DNA of 64,000 bases, from contig NZ_NESL01000001.1 of assembly GCF_003063435.1 (NCBI RefSeq), positions 124,001 to 188,000 on the forward strand, written 5' to 3'. Origin of the DNA: Limnohabitans sp. 2KL-1 (GTDB taxonomy: Bacteria; Pseudomonadota; Gammaproteobacteria; Burkholderiales; Burkholderiaceae_C). A program made the position numbers and the translations under genes. Numbering within the stretch: position 1 is the first letter of the stretch; every line of letters begins with the position of its first letter. Under the pieces are notes generated by a model, which saw only the letters and a program-made list of their open reading frames with translations, ran no database searches and was not told where the DNA came from. This document shows, one piece after another, positions 1 to 9,000 of the stretch.

Positions 1-608
1 CACAATCCATTGCCCATGCAATGGCACAAAAAACGGGGGAGAAAGTAGGGCTTGCGCCAGCCGCAGGAGCAGAAGATCTGCTGGTGGTGCCCACTTCGGG
101 TCTGACACGCACCGTCAAGGCCGCTGGGCACACCGTGCAATTTCGCCGCATGAGTCAAAGGAAAATCCAGCTTGCGGCCAGCCCCAAGGGCAGGATCTTG
201 CTAGAGCTGTGGACCCGGGGAATGCAAAACCTCACAACGCTGGACATCCAGCGTGCCACGGGTGACTGGGCAGAAGGGGAAATGGACAACTACGCAGCGC
301 TGATCCCCGCGTGGCTGCGCACCGTCATTCACCAAGCCAACGCGACACGCAAGTCCGTCAAGATCGGTTTATCGGGCGCTTATGACTGGTCAAACCCCAA
401 CATCAAGGACGATGTGTTGATCGGCCATGTGCTCGAAAAACACAAGTTCGAGGATGTGGCTCGGTTGTGCTTTTACTACGGCGTCCCCAAGGTCAAGCGC
501 GTTTTCAAGCGGCATGCATTTGAGCCCATGACCAGCGCCAGCGTGAGCAGGATGCTGAGCAACATCAGCAAAGGCTTGCGAGCAGCAAAGGAGCCATCGA
601 ATGCCTAA
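1..608 (+). CDS. AbiEi/DUF6088-like antitoxin, 5' end cut by window edge
   Basis: The frame is open to the left edge, and the codons before the first ATG (position 21) read on in the same style, so the true start probably lies outside the window and the N-terminal winged-helix part is missing. The visible part contains the 'SIAHAMAQKTGEKV' stretch and a beta-rich segment (TRTVKAAGHTVQFRR) typical of AbiEi/DUF6088-type antitoxins. It ends in a basic helical tail (KVKRVFKRHAF). It overlaps the downstream nucleotidyltransferase gene by 8 bases (ATGCCTAA), so the two are translationally coupled. Such proteins normally repress the pair and neutralise the AbiEii toxin. The family call is by recognition and the pairing is seen directly. 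Confidence 0.6.
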   Translation, partial: QSIAHAMAQKTGEKVGLAPAAGAEDLLVVPTSGLTRTVKAAGHTVQFRRMSQRKIQLAASPKGRILLELWTRGMQNLTTLDIQRATGDWAEGEMDNYAALIPAWLRTVIHQANATRKSVKIGLSGAYDWSNPNIKDDVLIGHVLEKHKFEDVARLCFYYGVPKVKRVFKRHAFEPMTSASVSRMLSNISKGLRAAKEPSNA

Positions 609-1365
609 GCTCAAACTGGATTTCATGCCAGAGGCGACTCGGCAAAATTTCGTCCGACTCCAAGACGACTGCAGACTGGCTGGCTTTACCTTGGTCGGTG
701 GCACAGCCCTGGCATTGCAAATAGGACACCGGATCAGCGAAGACCTGGACTTCAATGTCTTCGGACAGAAATTGCCCATCAAAGCGATTGATGGACTCCT
801 GGATGATTTGGCTGCAAGTGGCTCCACGATTGAAAGCCTGATCACACCAGAACAAAAGCTGGGATTCAAAATCAATACGTCAGAAAACCTGGATCACTAC
901 ATTCAGGATTACCTGATTGACGGAGCCAAGGTCACGTTTCATTCCCGCTATGAAAGCGACCGACCCAAGGCGCAGATTGCGTACTTAAAGACCGCCCCCA
1001 AGGTGACGGTTTTTGAGGGAGGCTTTGATGTGCTGAGCGTTGAAGGGCTTCTTGTCATGAAAAGCCTCGTCCTCTATGACCGCGTGAAGTCTCGTGACCT
1101 CTACGATTTGATGGTCCTCACCAGAGACCATGGCTACAGACTCGACGACATTTTTTTGGCCATTAACAGCTATCAGCCCATCAGAAACAAAGACCCAGAA
1201 CACTTCAAGAGCGTGGTCACGGGCGTGATCCCGCTGGACAAAAATGATGAAGGTTTTGCCAGCATCCAGCTGAATGTGAAGATGGCCGACATTTACAAGT
1301 ACTTCAAAAAGCTGATCAACGACTACGAAATCAGGGCCGTCCAGCAAATGCGGCCAAGCTCTTGA
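601..1365 (+). CDS. AbiEii/AbiGii-family nucleotidyltransferase toxin
   Basis: Protein of 254 aa with the nucleotidyltransferase signature GGTALALQIGHRISEDLDF at residues 33-51; the acidic pair D48/D50 would hold the metal. This is the mark of the AbiEii toxin of type IV toxin-antitoxin systems, which inactivates a host RNA (tRNA in characterised MenT-like members). A conserved segment (VEGLLVMKSLVLYDRVKSRDLYDL, residues about 143-170) with the K...RDLYDL motif is also typical. Start at ATG 601 is supported by an AAGGAG ribosome-binding site about 8 bases upstream and by the 8-base overlap with the antitoxin-like gene. Function in phage defence or stress is inferred from the family. Confidence 0.85.
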   Translation: MPKLKLDFMPEATRQNFVRLQDDCRLAGFTLVGGTALALQIGHRISEDLDFNVFGQKLPIKAIDGLLDDLAASGSTIESLITPEQKLGFKINTSENLDHYIQDYLIDGAKVTFHSRYESDRPKAQIAYLKTAPKVTVFEGGFDVLSVEGLLVMKSLVLYDRVKSRDLYDLMVLTRDHGYRLDDIFLAINSYQPIRNKDPEHFKSVVTGVIPLDKNDEGFASIQLNVKMADIYKYFKKLINDYEIRAVQQMRPSS

Positions 1366-1381
1366 AGCACGCAAGGCTGCT

Positions 1382-1591
1382 TTATCGATAACGGGCTTGG
1401 TGAATAACCGTCGGGGCTTTTCCTGCAATCGCCTGCAGGTATTTGCGCAATTCCTGCTTGGTGACAAAAGCCTTGAAACGCCCTGCATCGATGTCGGCAA
1501 TGCCCTCTTGGGCGGCTTGTCGTAACGCGGCAAGCCGGTCGGCATCATCGGCTTGACCTTGAACCAGCTTGTGGATGCGAAGATTTTTCAT
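1382..1591 (-). CDS. Small orphan antitoxin-like protein (ParD-like tail)
   Basis: Protein of 69 aa from ATG 1591 (a GTG at 1630 would add 13 unlikely residues). The segment ALRQAAQEGIADIDAGRFKAF (about residues 21-41) followed by a short helix resembles the C-terminal toxin-binding half of ParD/RHH-type antitoxins. No toxin gene follows on this strand: the downstream sequence is the antisense of the AbiEii gene, with convergent ends 17 bases apart. It lies just downstream of the truncated copy of the duplicated gene at 1631-1897, so it was probably next to that gene before the 1991-3046 gene arrived. No clear Shine-Dalgarno is visible. It could also be a DNA-binding protein with no partner. 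Confidence 0.45.
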   Translation of the reverse strand: MKNLRIHKLVQGQADDADRLAALRQAAQEGIADIDAGRFKAFVTKQELRKYLQAIAGKAPTVIHQARYR

Positions 1592-1630
1592 GGCGCTGAT
1601 TGTGGCTTGGGTGTGGGGACGACAAAACAC

Positions 1631-1897
1631 CTATTCATCAGACGGCGCCATCAAAGCCACCAAGCCCATGCTCATGGCCTCCAGCTCGGGTTCGGGAAAA
1701 CCGTGCTGGTCGAACAGCGCGTTCATGCCCGCAAAGGCCTGGTTCAAAAAGCCGGGCAGCAGTGCCGGATCAATGAGCACCGCGCCACGGCCGGGAAACT
1801 CCACGCCGCAGCAACACGAACCCAAAATCTTGATGCTGTCGTCCACCTGATTCGAAAAGAAACCCCAGTAAGGCCACTGGGCGGCCAGCCGCTTGAG
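1631..1897 (-). pseudogene. 3' fragment of the conserved hypothetical gene found intact at 3068-3562
   Basis: The reverse strand encodes about 88 residues (from LKRLAAQWPYWGFF to SMGLVALMAPSDE) nearly identical to the C-terminal half of the 164-aa protein at 3068-3562. Homology stops abruptly at 1897/1898, where unrelated sequence reads CGTCAGCCAGG instead of the codons for VRHF. There is no proper start, so this is a displaced gene end, not a gene. It keeps its own stop codon and 3' flank, next to the small gene at 1382-1591. Confidence 0.85.
1638..1897. repeat. Direct repeat A, left copy (260 bp)
   Basis: Matches 3072-3331 base for base without gaps apart from about ten substitutions counted by eye (about 96 % identity). 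Both copies lie in the same orientation and bracket the gene at 1991-3046. The repeat covers the last 260 bases of the reverse-strand gene at 3068-3562. Confidence 0.9.
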
Positions 1898-1990
1898 CGT
1901 CAGCCAGGTCCGATTTTCCGATGTCAACAGAACAATAAAATAATCTTAGCTATACAATCTAAAAATCAAAATTTACATTCAGAGATACAA

Positions 1991-3046
1991 ATGCTTGACC
2001 TTAACGATGCAATCATCCTCGCTTGTGCCGCCCAAGGTGGGGCCATGGCCAGTGTGGCGACCGAGCAAACCGGCCTGACGCGGGTGGCCGTGTCGCGTCG
2101 CATCAAGAAGCTGGCCGACAGTGGCTATTTGCAGCGGCACGGCACAGGCACGCGGCAAACCTACAGCCTGGGTGACAAGCGCTTTTGGCTGGGCGTGCAG
2201 CAGCGCGAAAGCATTTTGCAGCGCGGCGGCGAAATGGCCGTTTGGGAGCAACGCCTTGCGCCCCTGCTGAGCGACCTCAAGCCCAACGTCAAAAGCCTGG
2301 TGAACACCGCATTCACCAAAATGCTCAACAACGCGCTGGACCACTCCAACGGTTTGAAGGTGCTCATGGGCATGCACCTGCAAGACGGCCAGTTGCAAAT
2401 GGTGGTGGCCGATGACGGCGAGGGAATCTTTTACAAAATCGCCGAATCTGCACACCTGTTTGATGAACGCTTGGCCATTTTGGAGTTGGCCAAAGGCAAG
2501 TTCACCACAGCGGCCCAAGGCCATTCGGGCATGGGAATTTTTGTGTCGTCCCGCATGATGGACAGCTTCGCCATCGAATCGTGTGGCCTGCGTTTTGACC
2601 CCAACGAAGCCAGCACCCCCTTGGCCCGTTTTGACTGGATCGACGTGAACGCCGCACTGAAGCCGTCACAGGTGCAGACCGTGGTGCGCATGTCGCTGGC
2701 GCTGGACAGCACCCGCACCAGCAACGATGTGTATTTCAAATACTTTGAAGCCAGCAACGTGGGCGATGCAGAGCCCGGTGAAGCCTTTCACACCACAGAA
2801 ATCCCGGTGCGTCTGGCCCAACTGAGCAGCGAGCTGGTCTCTCGCTCGCAAGCCAAATGGGTCATGAACCGCGCCACGCAGTTCAAGACCGTGGTGCTTG
2901 ACTTTGAAGGCGTGGCCCACGTCGGCCAAGCCTTTGTGGATGAAGTTTTTCGTGTCTTTGCCACCGCACACCCGCATGTGCGGCTCAAAACCATGGGCAT
3001 GACGCCAGAGGTTGCCAAGCTCGTGAGCTTGTTTGGAGGGGCTTGA
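1991..3046 (+). CDS. Winged-helix / HATPase / STAS-like (DUF4325-type) protein
   Basis: Protein of 351 aa from ATG 1991, chosen because the frame upstream of it runs through the antisense of the repeat copy. Residues about 5-60 form a MarR-like winged helix (ASVATEQTGLTRVAVSRRIKKLADSGYLQRHG). Residues about 95-190 look like a GHKL ATPase with an N-box (MLNNALDHSNG), a G1 box (VADDGEGIF) and a GHSGMGIF lid. The C-terminal about 90 residues (FKTVVLDFEGVAHVGQAFVDEVFRVFA) are a STAS-like DUF4325 domain. The design is that of an anti-sigma kinase fused to its antagonist-like domain and to a DNA reader. The gene is preceded by about 90 bases of AT-rich sequence likely to hold its promoter, and it sits alone between two copies of repeat A. 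Confidence 0.8.
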   Translation: MLDLNDAIILACAAQGGAMASVATEQTGLTRVAVSRRIKKLADSGYLQRHGTGTRQTYSLGDKRFWLGVQQRESILQRGGEMAVWEQRLAPLLSDLKPNVKSLVNTAFTKMLNNALDHSNGLKVLMGMHLQDGQLQMVVADDGEGIFYKIAESAHLFDERLAILELAKGKFTTAAQGHSGMGIFVSSRMMDSFAIESCGLRFDPNEASTPLARFDWIDVNAALKPSQVQTVVRMSLALDSTRTSNDVYFKYFEASNVGDAEPGEAFHTTEIPVRLAQLSSELVSRSQAKWVMNRATQFKTVVLDFEGVAHVGQAFVDEVFRVFATAHPHVRLKTMGMTPEVAKLVSLFGGA

Positions 3047-3067
3047 TTCCACTCAAGACTGATCCAA

Positions 3068-3562
3068 TCACTCAGACGGCGCAATCAAAGCCACCAAGCC
3101 CATGCTCATGGCCTCCAGCTCGTGTTCGGGAAAACCGTGCTGATCGAACAACGCGTTCATGCCTGCAAAGGCCTGGTTCAAAAAGCCGGGCAGCAGCGCC
3201 GGATCGATGAGCACCGCGCCACGGCCGGGAAACTCCACGCCGCAGCAGCACGAACCCAAAATCTTGATGCTGTCGTCCACCTGGTTCAAAAAGAAACCCC
3301 AGTAAGGCCACTGGGCGGCCAGCCGCTTGAGGAAGTGGCGCACCTCGGGAATGTCCACCAGCTCACGCGGGTCGTGGTTGTAGCCGTCCACCACCAGACT
3401 CATCTGCCCCCGGTAGAGCCAAGCGTCTTCACGCGTGGCGGTAAACACCTTGAGTGAATCCAGCACCGAAGCCAGATCTTGTTGCTCCACCTGCCGCCTG
3501 GAAATCAACAGGACAACAGGGTCGGTCACGCCTTTGCGCAGGTCGAGTCGGGGTGGGGTCAT
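3068..3562 (-). CDS. Conserved hypothetical protein, intact copy of the duplicated gene
   Basis: Protein of 164 aa, no signal peptide or membrane segment. Notable stretches are VDIPEVRHFLKRLAAQWPYWGFFLNQVDDSIKIL (middle) and a CCCG cluster followed by a C-terminal hydrophobic region. The aromatic-rich WPYWGFF segment recalls the CRR6-like family of bacterial proteins of unknown role, but this is a weak resemblance and no function is assigned. The last 260 bases are duplicated at 1638-1897. The next gene on the other side is divergent (3699, forward). Confidence 0.6.
   Translation of the reverse strand: MTPPRLDLRKGVTDPVVLLISRRQVEQQDLASVLDSLKVFTATREDAWLYRGQMSLVVDGYNHDPRELVDIPEVRHFLKRLAAQWPYWGFFLNQVDDSIKILGSCCCGVEFPGRGAVLIDPALLPGFLNQAFAGMNALFDQHGFPEHELEAMSMGLVALIAPSE
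3072..3331. repeat. Direct repeat A, right copy (260 bp)
   Basis: This copy is the native 3' part of the intact reverse-strand gene at 3068-3562. Its partner at 1638-1897 differs at about ten bases. The interval between the copies is filled by the 1991-3046 gene and its AT-rich leader. Confidence 0.9.
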
Positions 3563-3698
3563 GGGCGGGTATTTTGTCTTGGCTGAAAAGCGGCCCCCAC
3601 TTTAGCCGCTACGGACCATTGGATAACCCAGGCAAAGCCCTGGTACACAAAACCCCGCCCCGTTCGTAAGCTGAGCGCCTTTTCAGCAAGGAGGCGAA

Positions 3699-4121
3699 AT
3701 GCCCAAGCACGCACAAGCAGCGGATGCACCCGTTTACGGCATACGGCCCCAAAAACCCGGCATGTATTTGGGCTTGTTTCATGGCCGCGACACACCCAAC
3801 CAAGTCATGAACGACTGGGGTTTTGATGGCCCCGCCTTTGGCCCGCTCCAACACGTTCACACCATCTACGCTTGCAACGTGCATGTCCAGTTCACCAGCC
3901 CGAGCGACGCCCACTTGCTCACCGGCAACAACGACACGTTTTTGGAACTGCAAATGGACGGCGACCTGCTGTGCTTTGACGGCAAGCTGTACGGCGATTG
4001 GACGGTCTATGTGGTGACGCCCGAAGAATGCTTCAGGCCACCCGACACCTTCCGGCAAAACACCCGCCCCAACGATTTGCGCAGACAAGCCAAACCGATC
4101 CCGTGGGACGAGGACAGCTAA
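3699..4121 (+). CDS. Hypothetical protein, 140 aa
   Basis: Not recognised. Soluble, no signal peptide, rich in aromatic residues (GMYLGLFHGRD, NDWGFDG, DGKLYGDWTVYVV). A very good ribosome-binding site (AGGAGG, 5-6 bases before ATG 3699) supports it as a translated gene. It ends 25 bases before the HNH endonuclease gene at 4147, in the same direction, so the two probably form a small operon. An immunity or accessory role next to a nuclease is possible but nothing in the sequence proves it. Confidence 0.65.
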   Translation: MPKHAQAADAPVYGIRPQKPGMYLGLFHGRDTPNQVMNDWGFDGPAFGPLQHVHTIYACNVHVQFTSPSDAHLLTGNNDTFLELQMDGDLLCFDGKLYGDWTVYVVTPEECFRPPDTFRQNTRPNDLRRQAKPIPWDEDS

Positions 4122-4146
4122 TATCTGCCGTCAGGGAGAACAACAC

Positions 4147-4923
4147 ATGCCACGATCCACCGACTGGACGCGCAACGAAACATTGGCGGCGTTTCACATT
4201 TACCTGCAACTGCCATTTGGGCAGCTGCACCGCAACCAACCGCGCATCGTGCAGTTGTCGCAGTGGATGGGGCGCACCGCCAGCGCTGTGGCCATGAAGC
4301 TGGTCAATTTGGCCAGCCTCGACCCTCAAATTGTGGCCAGTGGCCGACGCGGCATGGGCAATGCGTCCAAGCTGGACCAACAAATTTGGAACGAATTTTT
4401 GGCGGCCAACGACCCCGTGGTGACCGAAGCGGCCACGTCCTTTGGCCACTATGCAGAACAAAACGGCCTGCCGCCCTTTGTGGACGTGCTGGACGAAGTG
4501 CCCGAGATTGCAGAAGGCAAAACAACCACGGCCATCGTGCAGGTGCGCGTCAACCAAGCCCGGTTTCGCCGCGCCATCTTGGCCAGCTACAACGCCACTT
4601 GCTGCATGAGCGGCCTGCGCGTGCCCAAGCTGCTGGTGGCTAGCCACATCGTGCCGTGGAGCATGGACACCCAAAACCGCCTGAACCCCAGCAACGGCCT
4701 GTGCCTGTCGGCCCTGCACGACCGGGCCTATGACCAAGGGCTGATCACGGTGTTACCGGACTTCACCATCCGCGTGGGCGAAGCGCTGCGTCACGCCGAG
4801 TTGGACCCGTTTGCACAAACCAGCTTGGCGCAATGCCAAGGCCAAGCGATTCGCCTGCCGGAACGCTTTCGGCCTGCGCCCGCGTTTTTGGAGGCGCATG
4901 CGAGGAGGTTTGGGTTTTTGTGA
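4147..4923 (+). CDS. HNH endonuclease family protein
   Basis: Protein of 258 aa. The C-terminal half has the HNH_2-type signature: a cysteine-containing CCMSGL segment, then VASHIVPWSMD (histidine), then LNPSNGLCLSALHDRAYDQGLI (Asn and catalytic His) at about residues 153-205. The N-terminal half (TRNETLAAFHIYLQLPFGQLHRNQPRIVQLSQWMGRTASAVAMKLVNLASLDP) is the DNA-binding-like region often fused to this nuclease class in restriction-associated proteins. Start ATG 4147 follows an AGGGAG site. It lies just before the Ssp-like locus, so it may be a separate restriction activity of the island; the substrate is unknown. Confidence 0.8.
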   Translation: MPRSTDWTRNETLAAFHIYLQLPFGQLHRNQPRIVQLSQWMGRTASAVAMKLVNLASLDPQIVASGRRGMGNASKLDQQIWNEFLAANDPVVTEAATSFGHYAEQNGLPPFVDVLDEVPEIAEGKTTTAIVQVRVNQARFRRAILASYNATCCMSGLRVPKLLVASHIVPWSMDTQNRLNPSNGLCLSALHDRAYDQGLITVLPDFTIRVGEALRHAELDPFAQTSLAQCQGQAIRLPERFRPAPAFLEAHARRFGFL

Positions 4924-5162
4924 GGTGATGTGAATTAGCGAAAGCGCACTTATGCAACGATTGCTCTCAATGGACAGCTACTTCGCAGCTATGGAAATCA
5001 GCAAAATAACCGCATTAAAAACCAAAAAATCTATTTAAATCATACACTTAACCTCAAAATATGAAATTTTTCCTGCTCATTTTTAATTGAAAATATTCTT
5101 TTATTTATGTGGCACATACCGAATTTTCTTCACTGGTGATGTTCCCCAGTAGAATCGCGCGC
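4924..5162 (+). promoter_or_regulatory. AT-rich leader of the sspBCD-like operon
   Basis: About 240 bases without a gene, strongly AT-rich from about 4990 to 5110 compared with its neighbours. It must carry the promoter of the forward operon; candidate elements such as TTGAAA near 5087 followed by AT-rich hexamers are visible but not unique. No palindromic operator stands out. Confidence 0.4.
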
Positions 5163-6092
5163 ATGAGGAAAAAAACATCATCCGAAGGCGCAACAGCCCA
5201 CTTTTCAGGGCACGAAACGTTTCCTCTGCGCCAAATGTGGCTCAAAAAAGCCTACGACCGCGGCGATTCGTTCGACTACATCCACAAGGCCACCTTCACC
5301 AATGAAGACGCCATCGCCGAGTTCGGCGTCGGCAAGAACATGGTCGCATCAATACGCCATTGGGCGCTTGCATGCAACGTCATCACCGAAGAAGGAGCCC
5401 CCGCAGGCTCTTACGTGATCACGGACCACGCAAAAGCCGTTTTGGCTGACCAAGGCCTCGACCCCTACGCGGAAAACCCCACGACGGCTTGGTATGCGCA
5501 TTGGTGGTTAGCCGGGCGTGGGAACCGCGCTACCACTTGGCGGTGGCTATTCAATTTCGTGACTTTGCCCTCCTTTTCGCGCGAAGACCTTGAAGCCCCC
5601 TTGGTCGAATACGCCCGCTCTCTTGACCCCAATCGAAAACTCTCTATGGCTACGATTTCGCGTGATATCGAGACTTGCATCCGAGGCTATGCCCCTCGGT
5701 CGGCCGGAGGTTCGCCCGAGGACTATGCGGAACCCATGCTTGGCGAATTGGGCTTGATCAATGAAGAACGAAAAGGGCACTTCTCCTTTCGAAGGGGCCC
5801 CAAGCCCACCTTGCATGACGGCATGTTCGCCTATGCATTGATTGATTTTTGGAAAAGCACCGCGCCGGGATTGAGCTCCTTGGCCTTCGAAGCGATCGCC
5901 TACGGCGAAGGTTCGCCGGGACGCGTATTCAAGTTGGATGAGGACTCGGTTGCGGAGCGGTTGCTGCGCCTCGAAGAGGTCACCCGAAAAGAGCTTTCAT
6001 GGACAGACACCGCCGGTCTGCGCCAAGTTCACAGAAAAGGCGAGCTCACGCAGAAGCTCAGCGACCAAATGATTGAAAAAGCATATGCCTGA
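5163..6092 (+). CDS. sspB: SspB-like DUF4007 protein of a phosphorothioate-type defence system
   Basis: Protein of 309 aa. The N-terminus carries the DUF4007 signature HFSGHETFPLRQMWLKKAYD (about residues 12-31), followed by the ED/AIAEFGVGKNMVASIRHWALACNVI helix-turn-helix-like segment. In SspABCD systems the DUF4007 protein SspB is described as the DNA-nicking or DNA-binding member. Start ATG 5163 is chosen because it places the motif near the N-terminus as in the family; GTG 5109 and ATG 5139 are alternatives and none has a strong ribosome-binding site. It overlaps sspC by 8 bases (ATGCCTGA). Recognised by family signature plus gene order. Confidence 0.8.
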   Translation: MRKKTSSEGATAHFSGHETFPLRQMWLKKAYDRGDSFDYIHKATFTNEDAIAEFGVGKNMVASIRHWALACNVITEEGAPAGSYVITDHAKAVLADQGLDPYAENPTTAWYAHWWLAGRGNRATTWRWLFNFVTLPSFSREDLEAPLVEYARSLDPNRKLSMATISRDIETCIRGYAPRSAGGSPEDYAEPMLGELGLINEERKGHFSFRRGPKPTLHDGMFAYALIDFWKSTAPGLSSLAFEAIAYGEGSPGRVFKLDEDSVAERLLRLEEVTRKELSWTDTAGLRQVHRKGELTQKLSDQMIEKAYA

Positions 6093-9000
6093 CCAAGCGG
6101 ACATCAAACTGTCGGATATGGTTCGGATATCACGCCACTATCAACGCTCCATAAAGATCGATATTGACTTGGGGCGGCATGACGCTCTAGATGGCTACAT
6201 ATGCCATGGGACTGCTCAGGCGGTCTTGCAGAGCATGTCCAAACAACTTTTGGAGAGCAACCAACGCGCTTTCACATGGACTGGCCCCTTCGGCGGCGGC
6301 AAGTCGTCGCTCGCCGTGGCTTTCGCGAGCGCTCTGAGCACCGACAAAATCCTGCGGCGCAAAGCACGGGAGGCGCTTCAACTCCAAGGAGTGCCCACGT
6401 TCGATAGCGCACTTCCTTACAAAAACGGCTGGCTAACTATCCCCATCGTCGGCAAGCGCGGCAGCGTCATTGGCGAATTATCGAAGGGCCTTCGCAAAGC
6501 ATTGGGCCTCAACCATGATGGGCGAAAAGTCTCGGGAGCCACGCTGATCAATGAGATCTGCGAGTACGCGGATAGCCGCAAGCACGACGGCATCGTGATC
6601 ATCATCGACGAGATGGGCAAGTTCCTGGAGGCATCCGCCTTGGGCTCGGGGGATGATGTCTACTTCTTTCAAGAGCTGGCGGAGGCCGCCGCCCGGACCT
6701 CGGGACGCGTCGTCATCATTGGCATCCTCCATCAGTCGTTTAGCCAATACGCGGCGCGCCTTGGCATCGACACGCGCGATGACTGGGCCAAGATTCAAGG
6801 CCGCTTCTCGGACATCCCGCTGGTCGCAGCGAGCGACGAAGTGGTAGAGCTTATCGGACGTGCGATCGAATCCGAGGACACCTTGTCCCGTATTGCACCG
6901 GCGTGCGTGGTCATCGCCAACTCGATCAAGGCTCGACGGCCTGCGGTAGGTGATGGTTTCGCGAAGGCTTTGGAGGCCTGCTGGCCTATTCACCCGGCCA
7001 TGGCTGCATTGCTAGGCCCGATCTCCAAGAGACAGTTTGGCCAAAACGAACGCAGCACGTTTGGATTCTTGGCGTCGGTCGAGCCTCATGGCTTTCGCTC
7101 CTATTTGGAAACAACGAGCAAACTCAACTCACCTTCGTATCGCCCCAACGACTATTGGGAATACCTGAGGGCGAATTTGGAGCCAGCCATCTTGGCCTCC
7201 AATGATGGCCACCGATGGGCTCAGGCAGTGGAGGCCGTCGAGCGCACCGAGGCCAAATCGACTGATCCACTGCATGTCTCATTGATCAAGAACATCGCCG
7301 TCATCGACTTGTTCCGGAACGGATCGGGACTCGCAGCCGAGACGAAGGTGCTCGAAGAGTTAGTGCCGTCTGATTTACGCGACAAAGTCGCCGGCGCCCT
7401 TGATCAACTCTCGCTGTGGCGGGTCGCTCTCTTCAAGAAGCACATCGGAGCATGGTCGGTTTTCGAGGGCTCCGATTTCGATATCGATAGCGCGACGAAC
7501 CAAGCTCGAGCCACGATGCCAGGGGTAGACTTCGATCTCCTCGAAAGCCTCACCAATCTTTACCCGGTGATCGCCAAGCGGCACTATCACGACACGGGCA
7601 CCATGCGTTGGATGAGCATGGCGCTGTGCCGCCTGGACGATGCACCCAAGATAGCAGCCAAATTTAAACCCAAAGGCGGCGAATTCGGCCTTCTCCTACT
7701 TGCCTTGCCAGGTCCGGGCTCCAACAACAACGTCTCACTTCGCAAGTGCCGCGAATACTCTTATGTCGAGCCTTGGCCAATCGTGGTGGGCTTGCCTCAA
7801 AACCATGCCCGCATCGAGGAACTCGGCGCGGAGCTGTTGGCGCTTCAAAGCGTCCAGTCACGGCACGAACTCAATGGCGATCCAGTGGCTCGTCGTGAAG
7901 TCCAGGCTCGTCTTTCTGCTGTCCGTGCAAATTTGGAGGACCAGCTTCGCGAAGCGGTGGCTAATGCCAAATGGGTTGCAGGAGATCAAGAATTTGAACG
8001 CGGTATAAAACTCGCGCCCTTGGCCTCGAACTTCGCCGATAAGGTCTTCCATTCAGCGCCCGAGCTATGGAGTGAACTTGTTAACCGTGAGAGCCCATCG
8101 AGCAACAGCGTGAAAGCTCGGCGAGATTTGCTCTACCGCATGCTGGCAAACGAAGAATCCGAGAATTTGGGCATCGAAGGCTACCCAGCAGAGCGTGGCC
8201 TATACGCGACCTTGTTGGGCGGCGGCAGCGGTCCCGGACTTCACCGTCAACACGCCCATGGATCTTGGCGCTTCATGGAGCCAAATACAGAGTACGCCTC
8301 AACGTTCGTCAATCTGTGGCGAGAAACCCGCGCCATGTTTGCCGACGCAAACACTCGCGTCAATGTCAGGGACATACAGGACATGTGGGCCGCACCACCC
8401 TTCGGAGTCCGCAAAGGGGTCATGCCGGTGATCTTCACTGCATTCTTGATGGCGCACAAAGCCAACTTGGCCCTATACAAGAACAACATATTCATCCCGC
8501 GCGTCGACGAAGCGGATCTTGACGAGTATCTGCAAGATCCATCGAACTTCTCGATGCGCTGGATTGTCATCGACGAACAAAAGAGCAGCATTCTGGCAGG
8601 CATCGCCCAGATCCTCACGGAAGTGGGGGCGTCGGCGAGTGCTCGCGACCCACTCGAAGCAGCTCGTGGGTTGGTCGCACTAGTGTTCGGATTGTCCGCA
8701 TGGAGCCAACGCACCCACACGATCAGCCACGAGGCCAGAGCCGTAAGGGATACTTTGCTCAAGGCAAGCGATCCGCATAAAGTTCTCTTCATCGACTTGG
8801 CGGCGCTCCTAGAAAACCAAAGTGGCCAAACCTACGTTGAAGCTCTTCGCGGCCCCATCATCGAAATCGCCGGGGCCTACGACGCCTTGCTCAATCGCAT
8901 CCAATCGACCATGCTCGAAGCCTTGGACGCGCCATACGGTCGCTGGGATCGATTGCAGGCACGCGCGAAGGCCGTTGCTGGGGTGACTGGAGATCTCCGA

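Noticed and set aside
1553..1990. Upstream extension of the winged-helix/ATPase/STAS gene
   Set aside because: The extra 146 codons run through the antisense of repeat A and the AT-rich leader. ATG 1991 gives a normal winged-helix start.
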